Part shown: positions 16,612 to 24,857 of the stretch, one piece after another | Layout: each line of letters begins with the position of its first letter | How positions within the stretch are numbered: the first letter of the stretch is position 1 | Origin: Pacificimonas aurantium | GTDB taxonomy: Bacteria > Pseudomonadota > Alphaproteobacteria > Sphingomonadales > Sphingomonadaceae | Assembly (NCBI RefSeq): GCF_020092905.1 | Contig: NZ_JAGSGB010000001.1 | Location: 62,001-126,000, forward strand | Direction: 5' to 3' | Length of the DNA: 64,000 bases | Translations under genes and position numbers: made by a program | The notes under the pieces: model-generated | Seen by the model: the letters and a program-made list of their open reading frames with translations, nothing else | Told to the model about the DNA's origin: nothing | Database searches by the model: none

Positions 16612-18290
16612 TCGATCATCCCTTCGCCGAGATCGTCTGCAGACGCATCTCCCTGTGAGACGCCGGCCGGGGGGCCGCGGGCAGGGATGGGCTGACCACC
16701 GATCTGGCTGCGCATCTCCCGTCTGGCTTCGAGCCGGCGATCCTCGCGCTCGAGCGCTTTGTTCGTGCGTGCGTCCTTGAGGTCGCGGGGACGGAGATTT
16801 CCAAGCCGCTCCCTCGCGGCCTCATCGAGAACATGCTGCACCTGGTTGCGGAAGTCGGCACGCTTTTCGATCTGATCGAGCTGCCTCCCGTTCGCTGAGA
16901 TCCGCTTCGCCCGGCGCGTCGCTTCGATCTCATCGAACGACATTCCGGACCAGGACTGGCTGTAGGGCGTCAGGACCGCCTGAAGCGCCTTCTTCTCGCC
17001 GGGAATGTGAAGGTAGACGGCGTCGGCGAGCAGGGGATGGTATGAGAGGCTCAGGTGCCGGATGAAGCCAGGCGCGTCGGCCATGGCAAACCAGTTTTCC
17101 GCCTCGGCGCGGTCGCCCGTATAGTAAAGCCCTTTGAACCTCACCCCTTGTGCTGTGATCGTTCCCGTTTCCATGGGCATGAGCGCGACCGCGAGTTCGT
17201 CCGGCTCGAAGCGCTGCAGGGCCGAGCGGCCGGTCGCGACCGCCCATTCCCACATGGCAGACGAAATGGGGGGGACACCGTCGGCTATCATAGCGCGTGT
17301 CTGCCGAAAGTCGGTGAGTTCACGCCCATTTAGATGGATTATGGCGAAGACCAGGATGCGGACGATTTCGTCGAGGTTCAGGACCGCCTTCTCGCGCGGA
17401 TCCCGCTCGCCTCGCTTCCCGGAATCCTTATCGCGCGCTCCGGGGAGCTCGCTTCTTAGTGCGCAGTTGATGAGATCGAAGCGTTTCTCACAGACACCTT
17501 TGAGGTCCGCCCGCCAGGCACCGGTATTCTCGACGATGATCCCGGACTTGGCGACGAACCCTGAAGCGAGATCGCCGCGTGCTTCTCCGCGATCGAACAA
17601 AAACCGCATCGGCATCATTCCGCCGGTCGCCCACACGCAGGCGTCGATCTCAATCGAGTGGCGGCGGCAGAAATCGGATTTGTCTTCGAGACAATTGAGG
17701 ATCGCGAGGCCTGCGGCGAGCCAGGAAGCTTCCTCTAGGCTTACGGAAAACCCGATGATGAGACCGGTGAACTCGTCCACTACGACGTAAAGAACCGGCG
17801 TGCCGATGAAGACGCGCCGGTCATGCCGGGCCACGAGATTCACATCTAGCTTTGTCGAATCGATGACGTAGCGGCCGCCGGCGTTCTCGTTATCCTGCGC
17901 CGCGAAGGAAAGCCGCGCTCGCGAGCGCAGCGCGAACTTTGCATCGCCCAGCCTCGCCTGCGCATCCGACTTTGCCCTCTTCTGCTTTCCGTACCAGTAA
18001 CTGAACTGGCGGAAGGTCGGGATAGCGATAGTCTCGTCGAGAATGAAGGTGATGGGCGCACCCGTGTCGTCATCGAAGACGCAACTCGTACAGAGCTTCT
18101 CGACGGCGCGGTTGTAGGTATCGCGCAGCGAGATGTGCCGGTTCTTGCGGTAATACCTGTTCGTACAGCTCTCGAATACGGCTTCGATTTCCGAGTCGAT
18201 GCGGGACGCCCGGGGGAGTCCCTCCGCAGGCATCCGGCCAATGGGACCGCCGAGCGGCTTCGGTTTTCCCGGGGCGCCGCATTTTTTAAA
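16608..18290 (-). pseudogene. TnsB-like DDE transposase, N-terminally truncated
   Basis: A long reading frame with the Tn7 TnsB catalytic core: YVIDSTKLDVNLVARHDRR then RFLFDRGEARGD and KGVCEKRFDLIN supply the D, D and E; IGTPVLYVVVDEFTGLIIGF is the characteristic strand. A linker GAPGKPKPLGG resembles the TnsB inter-domain basic stretch. The first internal ATG is 18233 (541 aa to the stop), whereas TnsB has about 700 aa: the N-terminal DNA-binding domains are missing. Homology stops at about 18290, exactly where the inverted repeat of an IS1595-type element begins. It is probably inactive. Confidence 0.75.
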
Positions 18291-18314
18291 GGCGATTATA
18301 CCGTTTGCAAACAC

Positions 18315-18353
18315 ACCGCTGAGCGGTAGCCTCCCCCATCGCCTAAGGGGAGG
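18315..18353 (+). promoter_or_regulatory. Operator-like palindrome and ribosome-site hairpin
   Basis: ACCGCTGAGCGGT (18315-18327) is a perfect 6-bp-arm palindrome. Just after it CCTCCCC (18330-18336) can pair with GGGGAGG (18347-18353), the Shine-Dalgarno of the gene starting at 18361, which would hide the ribosome site. Confidence 0.5.
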
Positions 18354-18360
18354 ATTCGGG

Positions 18361-19074
18361 ATGGGACTGAAATACAAGGACCTCACTGACGAGGTGCGGC
18401 AGTACACGCTCGAAGAGATTGCGCTCTATGAAAAGAACGGCATCCTCTACGAAAGTCCCCGCCTGACCGAAAATGGGTGCGGTCAGTGGCCTGATATTCT
18501 CAAGAGCGCAGCCAGCGATGGGACTGATGAAAACTTAGCGCGAGCAATTCTAGCCAACGGTTGCCTAAAAACGCACATGCCGCGAAAGAAGCCGACTGGA
18601 GGCCACACGATGGCCAAGGTCCCAGTGAACGCGCATGAAACGTTGGCAGAGGATGAGTTCAACTGGTTCTATATTCGCGGCTTATGCCGGTTCGCTCTGG
18701 ATAATGGCACCCCACATCTCGTCGGTTATCGGGCTAGGTTCTCACAGAACCCGCGTTCGTCCTCCGAAGAGGCTGTAGGCCAGCACTTCGATCCGGCGAA
18801 CGTGCTGGAGGACTTGCGCACGGCTCAGGGCAGGACACTCAGTCGAAGATGCCCGGCGGTCCGAATTCAGGGATATCTCTTCGCCTTCCTTAACGGCCAG
18901 CTTGCCACTGCCATCGACTTCGTAATGGTTGCGGAAATCTTCGGCCTCCATGACGAAAGGCTCCATTTCGCCAGCAAGGCCAACGCGGTGCTTCACACAC
19001 AATCGCGTGAGCTCATCGCACCATTCACTGAGGGATACATCCATGAGGTGCCTCTCTACCACACGGTATTATGA
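18361..19074 (+). CDS. Conserved hypothetical protein (KYKDLTDEVRQYTLEEI family)
   Basis: An ATG with a strong GGGGAGG ribosome site opens a 237-aa frame. The first ~155 residues (MGLKYKDLTDEVRQYTLEE, PRKKPTGGHTMAKVPVNAHE, LAEDEFNWFYIRGLCRFAL, NPRSSSEE, VLEDLRT) match, from memory, an uncharacterised protein family common on mobile DNA of alphaproteobacteria that usually ends soon after the VLEDLRT-like segment. Here the frame runs on for another 80 residues of unconvincing sequence across a plausible minus-strand gene, so the true 3' end may have been lost. No enzymatic motif is visible. It is the first passenger gene of the IS1595-type element. Confidence 0.6.
   Translation: MGLKYKDLTDEVRQYTLEEIALYEKNGILYESPRLTENGCGQWPDILKSAASDGTDENLARAILANGCLKTHMPRKKPTGGHTMAKVPVNAHETLAEDEFNWFYIRGLCRFALDNGTPHLVGYRARFSQNPRSSSEEAVGQHFDPANVLEDLRTAQGRTLSRRCPAVRIQGYLFAFLNGQLATAIDFVMVAEIFGLHDERLHFASKANAVLHTQSRELIAPFTEGYIHEVPLYHTVL
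18742..19044 (-). CDS. Hypothetical protein, convergent with the KYKDLTDEV-family gene
   Basis: A 100-aa frame from ATG 19044, preceded by a GAGAGG ribosome site. The sequence MDVSLSEWCDELTRLCVKHR, EMEPFVMEAEDFRNHYEVDG, GKLAVKEGEEIS has a natural composition. It lies 25 bases after the small gene at 19069-19215 on the same strand. Its last ~45 codons overlap the open frame on the plus strand, so one of the two tails is probably noncoding read-through. No domain recognised. Confidence 0.45.
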   Translation of the reverse strand: MDVSLSEWCDELTRLCVKHRVGLAGEMEPFVMEAEDFRNHYEVDGSGKLAVKEGEEISLNSDRRASSTECPALSRAQVLQHVRRIEVLAYSLFGGRTRVL

Positions 19075-19215
19075 TACCTCAACCCCTTTAGCGTCTTCGG
19101 GTTTCTCTTTCACCACCTTCTTCAACCGCTTTTCCCAGCGGCCTTCGTCCTCGTCGCAATCAAGGTCGCGGGCGGCATCTTTGAATTTGTCCGATTGCTC
19201 TTTATTCACAGTCAT
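19069..19215 (-). CDS. Small charged hypothetical protein
   Basis: A 48-aa protein from ATG 19215 with AAAGG seven bases upstream: MTVNKEQSDKFKDAARDLDC, DEDEGRWEKRLKKVVKEKP. The F..AARDLDCDEDE...W...LKKV pattern recurs in short proteins of unknown function on proteobacterial mobile DNA. Its start codon abuts the start codon of the divergent DUF3800 gene (CATATG at 19213-19218). Confidence 0.5.
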   Translation of the reverse strand: MTVNKEQSDKFKDAARDLDCDEDEGRWEKRLKKVVKEKPEDAKGVEVS

Positions 19216-19870
19216 ATGGACCTTTACGTTTTCTCCGACGAAGCTGGCGATTTCACCTTCATGCGCCAACCAAACATCAGCAGATACTTTATCATCTGCA
19301 CGTTGACGACGAAATCCCTCAAGATGGGCGCCTGCCTTGGGCCAACTTCGACACGACCTCGTCAGGGAGGGCGCAGAGCTGCGCGACTTCTTTCACGCAG
19401 CCACTGAGCAGAATGCGGTGAAGGAGCGCGTCTACGCTGAGATGATGAAACACGATTTCCGCTTTCAGGCCACCATCTGCGAGAAGTCGAAGGCGCAGCC
19501 CCAGACTAGAACAAGCAAGGCGCGCTTCTATAAATACCCGTGGTTCTATCACTTTCGTCACTCCCTTGCGCCTCACCTGCACAAGGGCGGCCGCCTGCTC
19601 GTAACCGCAGCGTCAATTGGCGCCAAGAAAGAGCGAGCTACCTACACTAACGCGCTGAACGATGTAGTTCAGCAGTGTGGACCAACGATCCCTTGGGCTG
19701 TTGATTTTCGCCCATCTATGACTGACTGCCTGCTACAGGCGGCGGACTACTGCGCTTGGTCGGTCCAACGGCATTGGGAGCGCCAGGATTCGCAATGGCT
19801 GGACGTGATCAGACCCCCGCATGAGTTACGAATACGAACTCTGGGCGCGCGGCACCAGCACTACTACTAA
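19216..19870 (+). pseudogene. DUF3800 domain protein, frameshifted
   Basis: The N-terminal piece (MDLYVFSDEAGDFTF, NISRYFIICTL) is in one frame and the remainder (LRHDLVREGAELRDFFHAA, RFQATICEKSKAQ, PSMTDCLLQAADYCAWSVQR) in another; the switch lies at about 19325-19345. Together they give the RNase H-like DUF3800 fold, with the first Asp in FSDEAG and the late Asp in QAADY. Such proteins accompany mobile and defence loci; a nuclease role is suspected for the fold but unproven. A one-base error in the sequence would restore the gene. Confidence 0.7.
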
Positions 19871-19961
19871 ATGAAGCGCAGCCCGCCATATCGGCAATCT
19901 TGGCTATCTCCCGAAACGCTAAGGTAGCGTTTATCACCAAGCAAGGGCTGCAAAAGCTAAC

Positions 19962-20967
19962 CTAACCACCGATCAGCGGCAGTTCAAGCTGAACCGGAAC
20001 GGTTCGTCGCGGGGCGGACTCGTCAAGCCGCAGCATACCCCCATAGGTCAGGCGCTTACCGACAATGCCGCGCAGCGCTTCCCCGCTCCGCTCAGCATCA
20101 TTCACGCCGTTTGCCTCGCGGTTGTTGTAACGAAACTCAAACTCCGCAACGTAGCGATGCAGGTGCTTCTTGCCGCAGTGCTGGTAGACGCCCTTCATGC
20201 CGCGCTTGAAGATGCTGAACGCACCCTCAATCGTATTCGTGTGAATTTCCGGGTTCTCGTGATCGACATACTGGCCCCGGCTCTGGCGCGTGTAGCCATG
20301 CTCGGCAAAGGAGCGGCTCAGGAACTTATACTGGCCCGCCTCGTCCGTCATGACGCGCGCTTCCTGCAATGTTCGCCTGCAAGATCGGCAGAACGTCCGC
20401 CGCTTTCAGGCTATCGACCACCATAGAACGCTGACGGCCCGTATCGCGGTCAACGAGGGACAGAACCTTGTGCTTGTGCGCGTAGCCGCGACCCTTCTTC
20501 TCGCCCTTCGGCTTCTTCGTGCGGTCAACGCCGATGAACGTCTCGTCCACCTCGACAATGCCGCCGCCAGCGCCGAACGGGGAAAGATCGCCCTCGCGCA
20601 TGGCTTCGCGGATGCGGTGCGTCAGGAACCACGCCGTCTTGTAGGTCACTTCCAGAACGCGGTGTAGCTGGTGGGAGCTGATGCCCTTCTTGCTGGAAGT
20701 CATCAGGTAGACCGCCTGTAGAGCCTTATGCAGCGGAATGCGCATGTGCTCAAAAAAGGTGCCCACCTTCACCGTGGACTGCTTCTTGCAATCGCCGCAG
20801 CGCCACAGGCCTATGCGAATGCGCTTCGCCGGGTTCGCCTTCACCTTAGTGATGCGGTCAACGCCGCCGCAATGCGGACAAGCCGGTTCATCGCCCCAGA
20901 TCACGCTTTCGAGATAGGCGAACGCTGCTTCCTCATTGTGAAAATACGGCTTGCTCAGAACGGACAC
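19962..20967 (-). pseudogene. IS1595 family transposase, frameshifted
   Basis: The first part (20326-20967) has the zinc ribbon CPHCGG...CGDCKK, an HTH (ISSHQLHRVLEVTYKTAWFL) and the first catalytic Asp in EVDETFIG; the second part (19962-20369) holds the second Asp (VMTDEAGQYKF) and the Asn of HTNTIEGAFSIFKRG, the DDN triad of this family. The frames join near 20360-20370. Full length would be about 330 aa, as expected. Either the transposase is dead or it needs frameshifting, which is not usual for IS1595. Confidence 0.85.
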
Positions 20968-21032
20968 TGCATTGACTCCCTTTAGGAATCTTATGCCCTA
21001 TCCGCGCTGTGTTTGCAAGGTATATAATCGCC

Positions 21033-21404
21033 AAGTTTTCGGCTCTGCCCTTTCCGCGGGGCGAACCGCCCCCCGGCTGCGCGGCACAAGAAGCCAGTCG
21101 CAGCGCAACAGACGGTGGGCGGCCCAACTGACGCGGCGGCAGAAACCTGCGACCTGCGATTGACGATTTGTTCAAAGGCTCGACGCGAACGGCAGTTTTC
21201 TACCGGTCAGGCCGACTCACCTGGTTCGTTGACAAATGGCTTTTTAGTCGATGCCGAAGAAACGGACGCGCGTCATATTACGAATTATGGGCGGCGTGCG
21301 GAACGTCCGATCGCGGATAGCTTATCTCGGAAGCTGGACATCGGTCTGCGTTTCCCCCTGCGGCGTTGACGGCTTCTACCGCCTCTCTTGCGATGAAAGA
21401 GCAT
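21033..21404. other. Gene-poor interval, possible leftover of the tnsB 5' region
   Basis: No convincing complete gene. On the minus strand, frames next to the IS1595-type repeat read RRAFEQIVNRRSQVSAAASV and, in another frame, GGGSPRGKGRAEN, which could be the decayed missing N-terminus of TnsB with its basic linker. A CGGCAGTTTTC at 21189-21200 is the inverse of the repeat seen at the putative transposon end near the tRNA. Confidence 0.3.
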
Positions 21405-22043
21405 TCATCTTTCGTGGCGCGCGTACCGTGCAAGGAACGTCCTGGCCGCCTCGGATGCCGTGAAGCGACATTCTTCCTCGGTTGCCATTGCCGGTCCGCC
21501 GAACAACCGCGCATCGAAAATATCGGCCTTGCACAATTCGCTTAATTGTCGCGCCGCGAAGCTCGGGCGGTCGATCCGCAGTTCACCACGTTCGTGCCAG
21601 ACACGAAGCAGGGACGCGATCTCGTCCGTACCGCGCCATGGACCGTTACGAAGGAACACGTCGGCTGCGGTCTGGAACCGTTCGTTCCCGGCGATGCACA
21701 TCTTGCAGAACATGAGCATGTCGTCATCGCGGCCGAACAGCCAGGTAAGTTCGAGCGCCACCTTCAGAATGCCTTTCCCGGCGGGGAGGCTGGCGAACGA
21801 AGGGCTGGCGATGGTAGCACGGTTGCGGCCCAGCATGTATTCGATTGAGGCCAGGTATAGCGCGGACTTATCCCTGAAATGATTGTAGATCGTGGGTTTG
21901 GCCACACCGGCCCGGCGTGCGATCGCATCCATATTGGCGCCCTCGAAACCATCGACGGCGAACTGTTCGACCGCGGCAGCAAGAATTTTTGCGTGAATAC
22001 TGGGATGGGGCGCAGTCATTTTCGTGGCCTCGGCGTTGTTCAT
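21405..22043 (-). CDS. TetR family transcriptional regulator
   Basis: A 212-aa regulator. Its N-terminal HTH has the classic TetR pattern (ILAAAVEQFAVDGFEGANMD, AIARRAGVAKPTIYNHFRDK), followed by an all-helical ligand domain (TetR_C, AefR-like) ending near residue 205. It is divergent from the RND efflux operon starting at 22196, so it most likely represses that operon until a drug or solvent binds. The operator would lie within 22044-22195. Confidence 0.9.
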   Translation of the reverse strand: MNNAEATKMTAPHPSIHAKILAAAVEQFAVDGFEGANMDAIARRAGVAKPTIYNHFRDKSALYLASIEYMLGRNRATIASPSFASLPAGKGILKVALELTWLFGRDDDMLMFCKMCIAGNERFQTAADVFLRNGPWRGTDEIASLLRVWHERGELRIDRPSFAARQLSELCKADIFDARLFGGPAMATEEECRFTASEAARTFLARYARHER

Positions 22044-22195
22044 TGAATCGCGCTTTTCGGAAAGGTTCCGACTCTCCTCGCTATAGCCCCCGGGGCGAGA
22101 TGATAGGCCTGAATTCGTAATGAAGGTTGAAAAGCTTATCTCGATAGTTCAGGCGAATGAACCGCTCAGTTCATTCCAGGTAGGGTTCAGCCGAA

Positions 22196-23725
22196 TTGCC
22201 CAGCGACAGATCCTGCCGGACACGCTTCGTGTTCAGATGCCCGCCGATCTTTTTCGCCGGCATGCTGTTATCGGGATGCATGGCCGTGGGGGGCGATTAT
22301 GATCGCCAGCCCCCGCCTGCCGCGCAAACCGACTGGATCGACCGCGCCAATGTAGCGGTGGCGGAGGAGGAATTCGTCGCATGGTGGCGGGAACTTGGCG
22401 ACCCGGAACTCGCTAGGCTGGTCGAGGCGGCGTTGGAGGACAATCTGACGATACGCCAGGGGTTGTCGCGCATAGAGGAAGCCAATGCCCGTCGCCTTCG
22501 CGCCCGCGCTGCCCGCTATCCTTCGGTCAGTGCGGAAAGCTCGGCCACCGTGCTCCAGCAAAGCCTCAACACCCAGCTCGGCCAAGCTCAGTTCCCCGGC
22601 TTCGAGCGTCAATACGAGCAATATGCGCTGGGCTCGGCATTCAACTGGCAAGTCGATCTATGGGGCCAGAGACGGCGCCGGATCGATGCGGCCGATGCCC
22701 GGGTGGAAGCCCTGATCGCAGCCGCCAACGGCGCGCGCTTGGCGATCGCATCGGAAACGGCGGCCACCTATTTCACCATGGCCGGCTTCCAGCAGGAGAA
22801 GCGGGCACTGCTGCTCGGGATCGAGGCGCAACGCACGCAGCTCGGTCTTGCGGAAACCCGTTTGGAAGCGGGCGCCATTTCACGCGCGCAGCTGGTCCTT
22901 GTGGAAGCGGAACTCGCGCGTCTGGAGGAGCAGCTGCCAAGTGTCGAAGCGGAAATTCAGGCCAATGCGCTTGCGCTGGGCGTCCTGACCGGCCGCCTGC
23001 CGGAAACCGAGATCGCCCTGGCCGATAGGGTGCCGCCGCTGCTGGAGCTGCCGGACATTCCGGTGGGAACCCGGGCGGATTTGCTCAGGCGCCGCCCCGA
23101 TGTCGCCCGGCTCGAACGCGAACTGGCGGCGGAAACATTCGAGCTCGGTATCGCACGCGGGGAACTGTTCCCGCAACTGGGCCTCGATGCATCGGGGGGC
23201 TTTACCTCCATCGATCCCGGGACGATCCTGTCCGGCGACAGCACGCGCTTTACCATTGTGCCGTTTCTGTCCTGGCGCGTTTTCGATGGCGGGAGGGTGC
23301 GCGCCGACATTCGTTTGGCGCAAGCCGAAGCGCGCACCGCCGCCCTGGCCTATGTCGAAGGCACGATCACCGCGATCGAGGAGGCGGAAACCGCGATCGC
23401 GCAATACGACCTCGCACGGGAGGGACGTCCGCTCGCGTTGCGCACGATAGAACTCGCGCAGGAAAATCTTCGTCTCGCGCGGATCCGTTTCGAAGTCGGC
23501 GATATCGACCGGTTCGAATTGCAGGATGCCGAACGGACATATAGCGATGCGCTGCGCAACGGCGCGATTTCCTACCGCAATTCGACGCTCGCACTAGCGC
23601 AGCTTTACGCCGCGCTCGGCGGCGGCTGGCAAGCCGTTCCGCCTTATGTCGCTATTCCCGTTCCCGCCCCGGCACCTCCTTCGGCGGCGGCCCCGCCGTC
23701 CACGATCCTTCCTATTTCCGACTGA
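22196..23725 (+). CDS. RND efflux outer-membrane lipoprotein, NodT/OprM family
   Basis: About 509 aa. A basic then hydrophobic leader ends in the lipobox LLSGC, followed by two repeated OEP domains (AARYPSVSAESSATVLQQS, GSAFNWQVDLWGQRRRRIDA, RPDVARLERELAAETFELGI, ARIRFEVGDIDRFELQDAER). It forms the outer-membrane channel of a tripartite pump with the next two genes. The TTG at 22196 has an AGGTAGGGT upstream; a GTG at 22229 is the alternative and would still give a short signal peptide. Confidence 0.9.
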   Translation: MPSDRSCRTRFVFRCPPIFFAGMLLSGCMAVGGDYDRQPPPAAQTDWIDRANVAVAEEEFVAWWRELGDPELARLVEAALEDNLTIRQGLSRIEEANARRLRARAARYPSVSAESSATVLQQSLNTQLGQAQFPGFERQYEQYALGSAFNWQVDLWGQRRRRIDAADARVEALIAAANGARLAIASETAATYFTMAGFQQEKRALLLGIEAQRTQLGLAETRLEAGAISRAQLVLVEAELARLEEQLPSVEAEIQANALALGVLTGRLPETEIALADRVPPLLELPDIPVGTRADLLRRRPDVARLERELAAETFELGIARGELFPQLGLDASGGFTSIDPGTILSGDSTRFTIVPFLSWRVFDGGRVRADIRLAQAEARTAALAYVEGTITAIEEAETAIAQYDLAREGRPLALRTIELAQENLRLARIRFEVGDIDRFELQDAERTYSDALRNGAISYRNSTLALAQLYAALGGGWQAVPPYVAIPVPAPAPPSAAAPPSTILPISD

Positions 23726-23738
23726 ACAGAAAGCCGTG

Positions 23739-24857
23739 ATGCCTCTCTTATCTCTTCGAAGATCGACCATTCTCGTCGCCATCTCGCTGATGCTGGTCGC
23801 TTGCGGCAGCCAGGATGAACCCCCGCCCCCCAAGCCCGTCGCGTGGATCAAGATCGGCACCGGCTCCAACACCGACATCGCGACGAACGTTCCGGGCCGG
23901 GTGCAGGCAAGGAACCGGACGGTCCTGAGCTTCGAAGTCGGCGGCACGATCGCCAGCATGTCGGCCGACCTTGGCGACCGGGTGGCGCGCGGCAATGTGA
24001 TCGCGACGCTCGACCCGGCAAGCTACCGGCTCGAAGCGGCAAGAGCGCAGGCCAATCTCGCGGAAAGCCGCGCGCGCCTCGATCAGGCGCGGCAGGACGA
24101 GGAACGTCAGGAATATCTGTACTCCGAAGGCGCTGCATCGCAGGCCCGGCTCGAGGATGCGCGAGCCCAGCTCGGCAGCCTCAGTGCGATTGCCGATGCA
24201 AACGAGGCGCAGCTGGGCGTGGCGCGCGAAGCGCTCTCGGATACGCGGATGCGTGCGCCCTATTCCGGTCAGATCGCCCGCCGTCTGGTCGAACCGGGAA
24301 CTCAGGTTTCCCCCGGGCAACCGGTTTACGAACTGGACGGCAGCCGGTTGGAGGTCAGCTTCTCGGTCCCGCAACGCCAGCGCGACCGGCTGTCGGTGGG
24401 GCAGAACGTCACCGTTGCGCCCTCATCGGGCGATGGCATCACAAGCTCTGCCCGCATTACCGATATCGGCAGTAGGGCAAGCGGGCCCGGAGCGTTCGAA
24501 ATCGTCGCCGCTCTGGCAGCGGCCAGCCCCGAACTGGAAGCGGGTCAGGTCGTCGAGGTCCGCCTGCCCGATCGCCCGGCGCAATCGGAGAACGGGCGGG
24601 ATACCGCCCGAATCCTGGTGCCGCTGACGGCGATCATACCGGAAGATGACGATAGCGGTTACGTGTGGCGCATATTGCCGCGCACGCAACGGTTGGAAAA
24701 GGCTCCCGTCCGGTTCGGCAAGGCCAGTGGAAACGAGGTGGTGGTCCTGTCGGGCCTCTCGCGCGGCGACATGATCGTATCGAAAGGCGCAGCCTTCCTG
24801 TCCGAAGGGCAAGAGGTGAGCCGCCTCGGCGTCGGCCCACGACGCTACGCGCGATGA
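23739..24857 (+). CDS. RND efflux membrane fusion protein (HlyD/AcrA family)
   Basis: A 372-aa lipoprotein with lipobox LVAC (Cys22). The barrel-sandwich and hairpin regions are visible: RVQARNRTVLSFEVGGTI, SADLGDRVARGNVIATLDP, the coiled hairpin ESRARLDQARQDEERQEYLY, and MRAPYSGQIARRLVEPG. It connects the inner-membrane pump to the NodT-type channel. It begins 13 bases after the channel gene and overlaps the pump gene by four bases. Confidence 0.92.
   Translation: MPLLSLRRSTILVAISLMLVACGSQDEPPPPKPVAWIKIGTGSNTDIATNVPGRVQARNRTVLSFEVGGTIASMSADLGDRVARGNVIATLDPASYRLEAARAQANLAESRARLDQARQDEERQEYLYSEGAASQARLEDARAQLGSLSAIADANEAQLGVAREALSDTRMRAPYSGQIARRLVEPGTQVSPGQPVYELDGSRLEVSFSVPQRQRDRLSVGQNVTVAPSSGDGITSSARITDIGSRASGPGAFEIVAALAAASPELEAGQVVEVRLPDRPAQSENGRDTARILVPLTAIIPEDDDSGYVWRILPRTQRLEKAPVRFGKASGNEVVVLSGLSRGDMIVSKGAAFLSEGQEVSRLGVGPRRYAR

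Larger units (their letters stand above)
18291..21032. mobile_element. IS1595-type transposon with passenger genes, bounded by inverted repeats
   Basis: At 18291 the plus strand reads GGCGATTATA, two-base gap, CC, then TTGCAAACACACCGC; at 21032 the minus strand reads GGCGATTATATACC then TTGCAAACACAGCGC. These 30-base sequences are near-identical and inverted. They enclose an unknown gene, two small minus-strand genes, a broken DUF3800 gene and a frameshifted IS1595 transposase next to the right repeat. IS1595 members with passenger genes are known. No 8-base target duplication is evident (TTTTTAAA left, AAGTTTTC right). Confidence 0.55.

Noticed and set aside
16495-21240. Right end and 5-base duplication (ACCAT) of the Tn7-like element
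   Set aside because: I looked for an ACA-terminated inverse of the left end; the best partial match (CGGCAGTTTTC at 21189) has neither ACA at the right distance nor the duplication.
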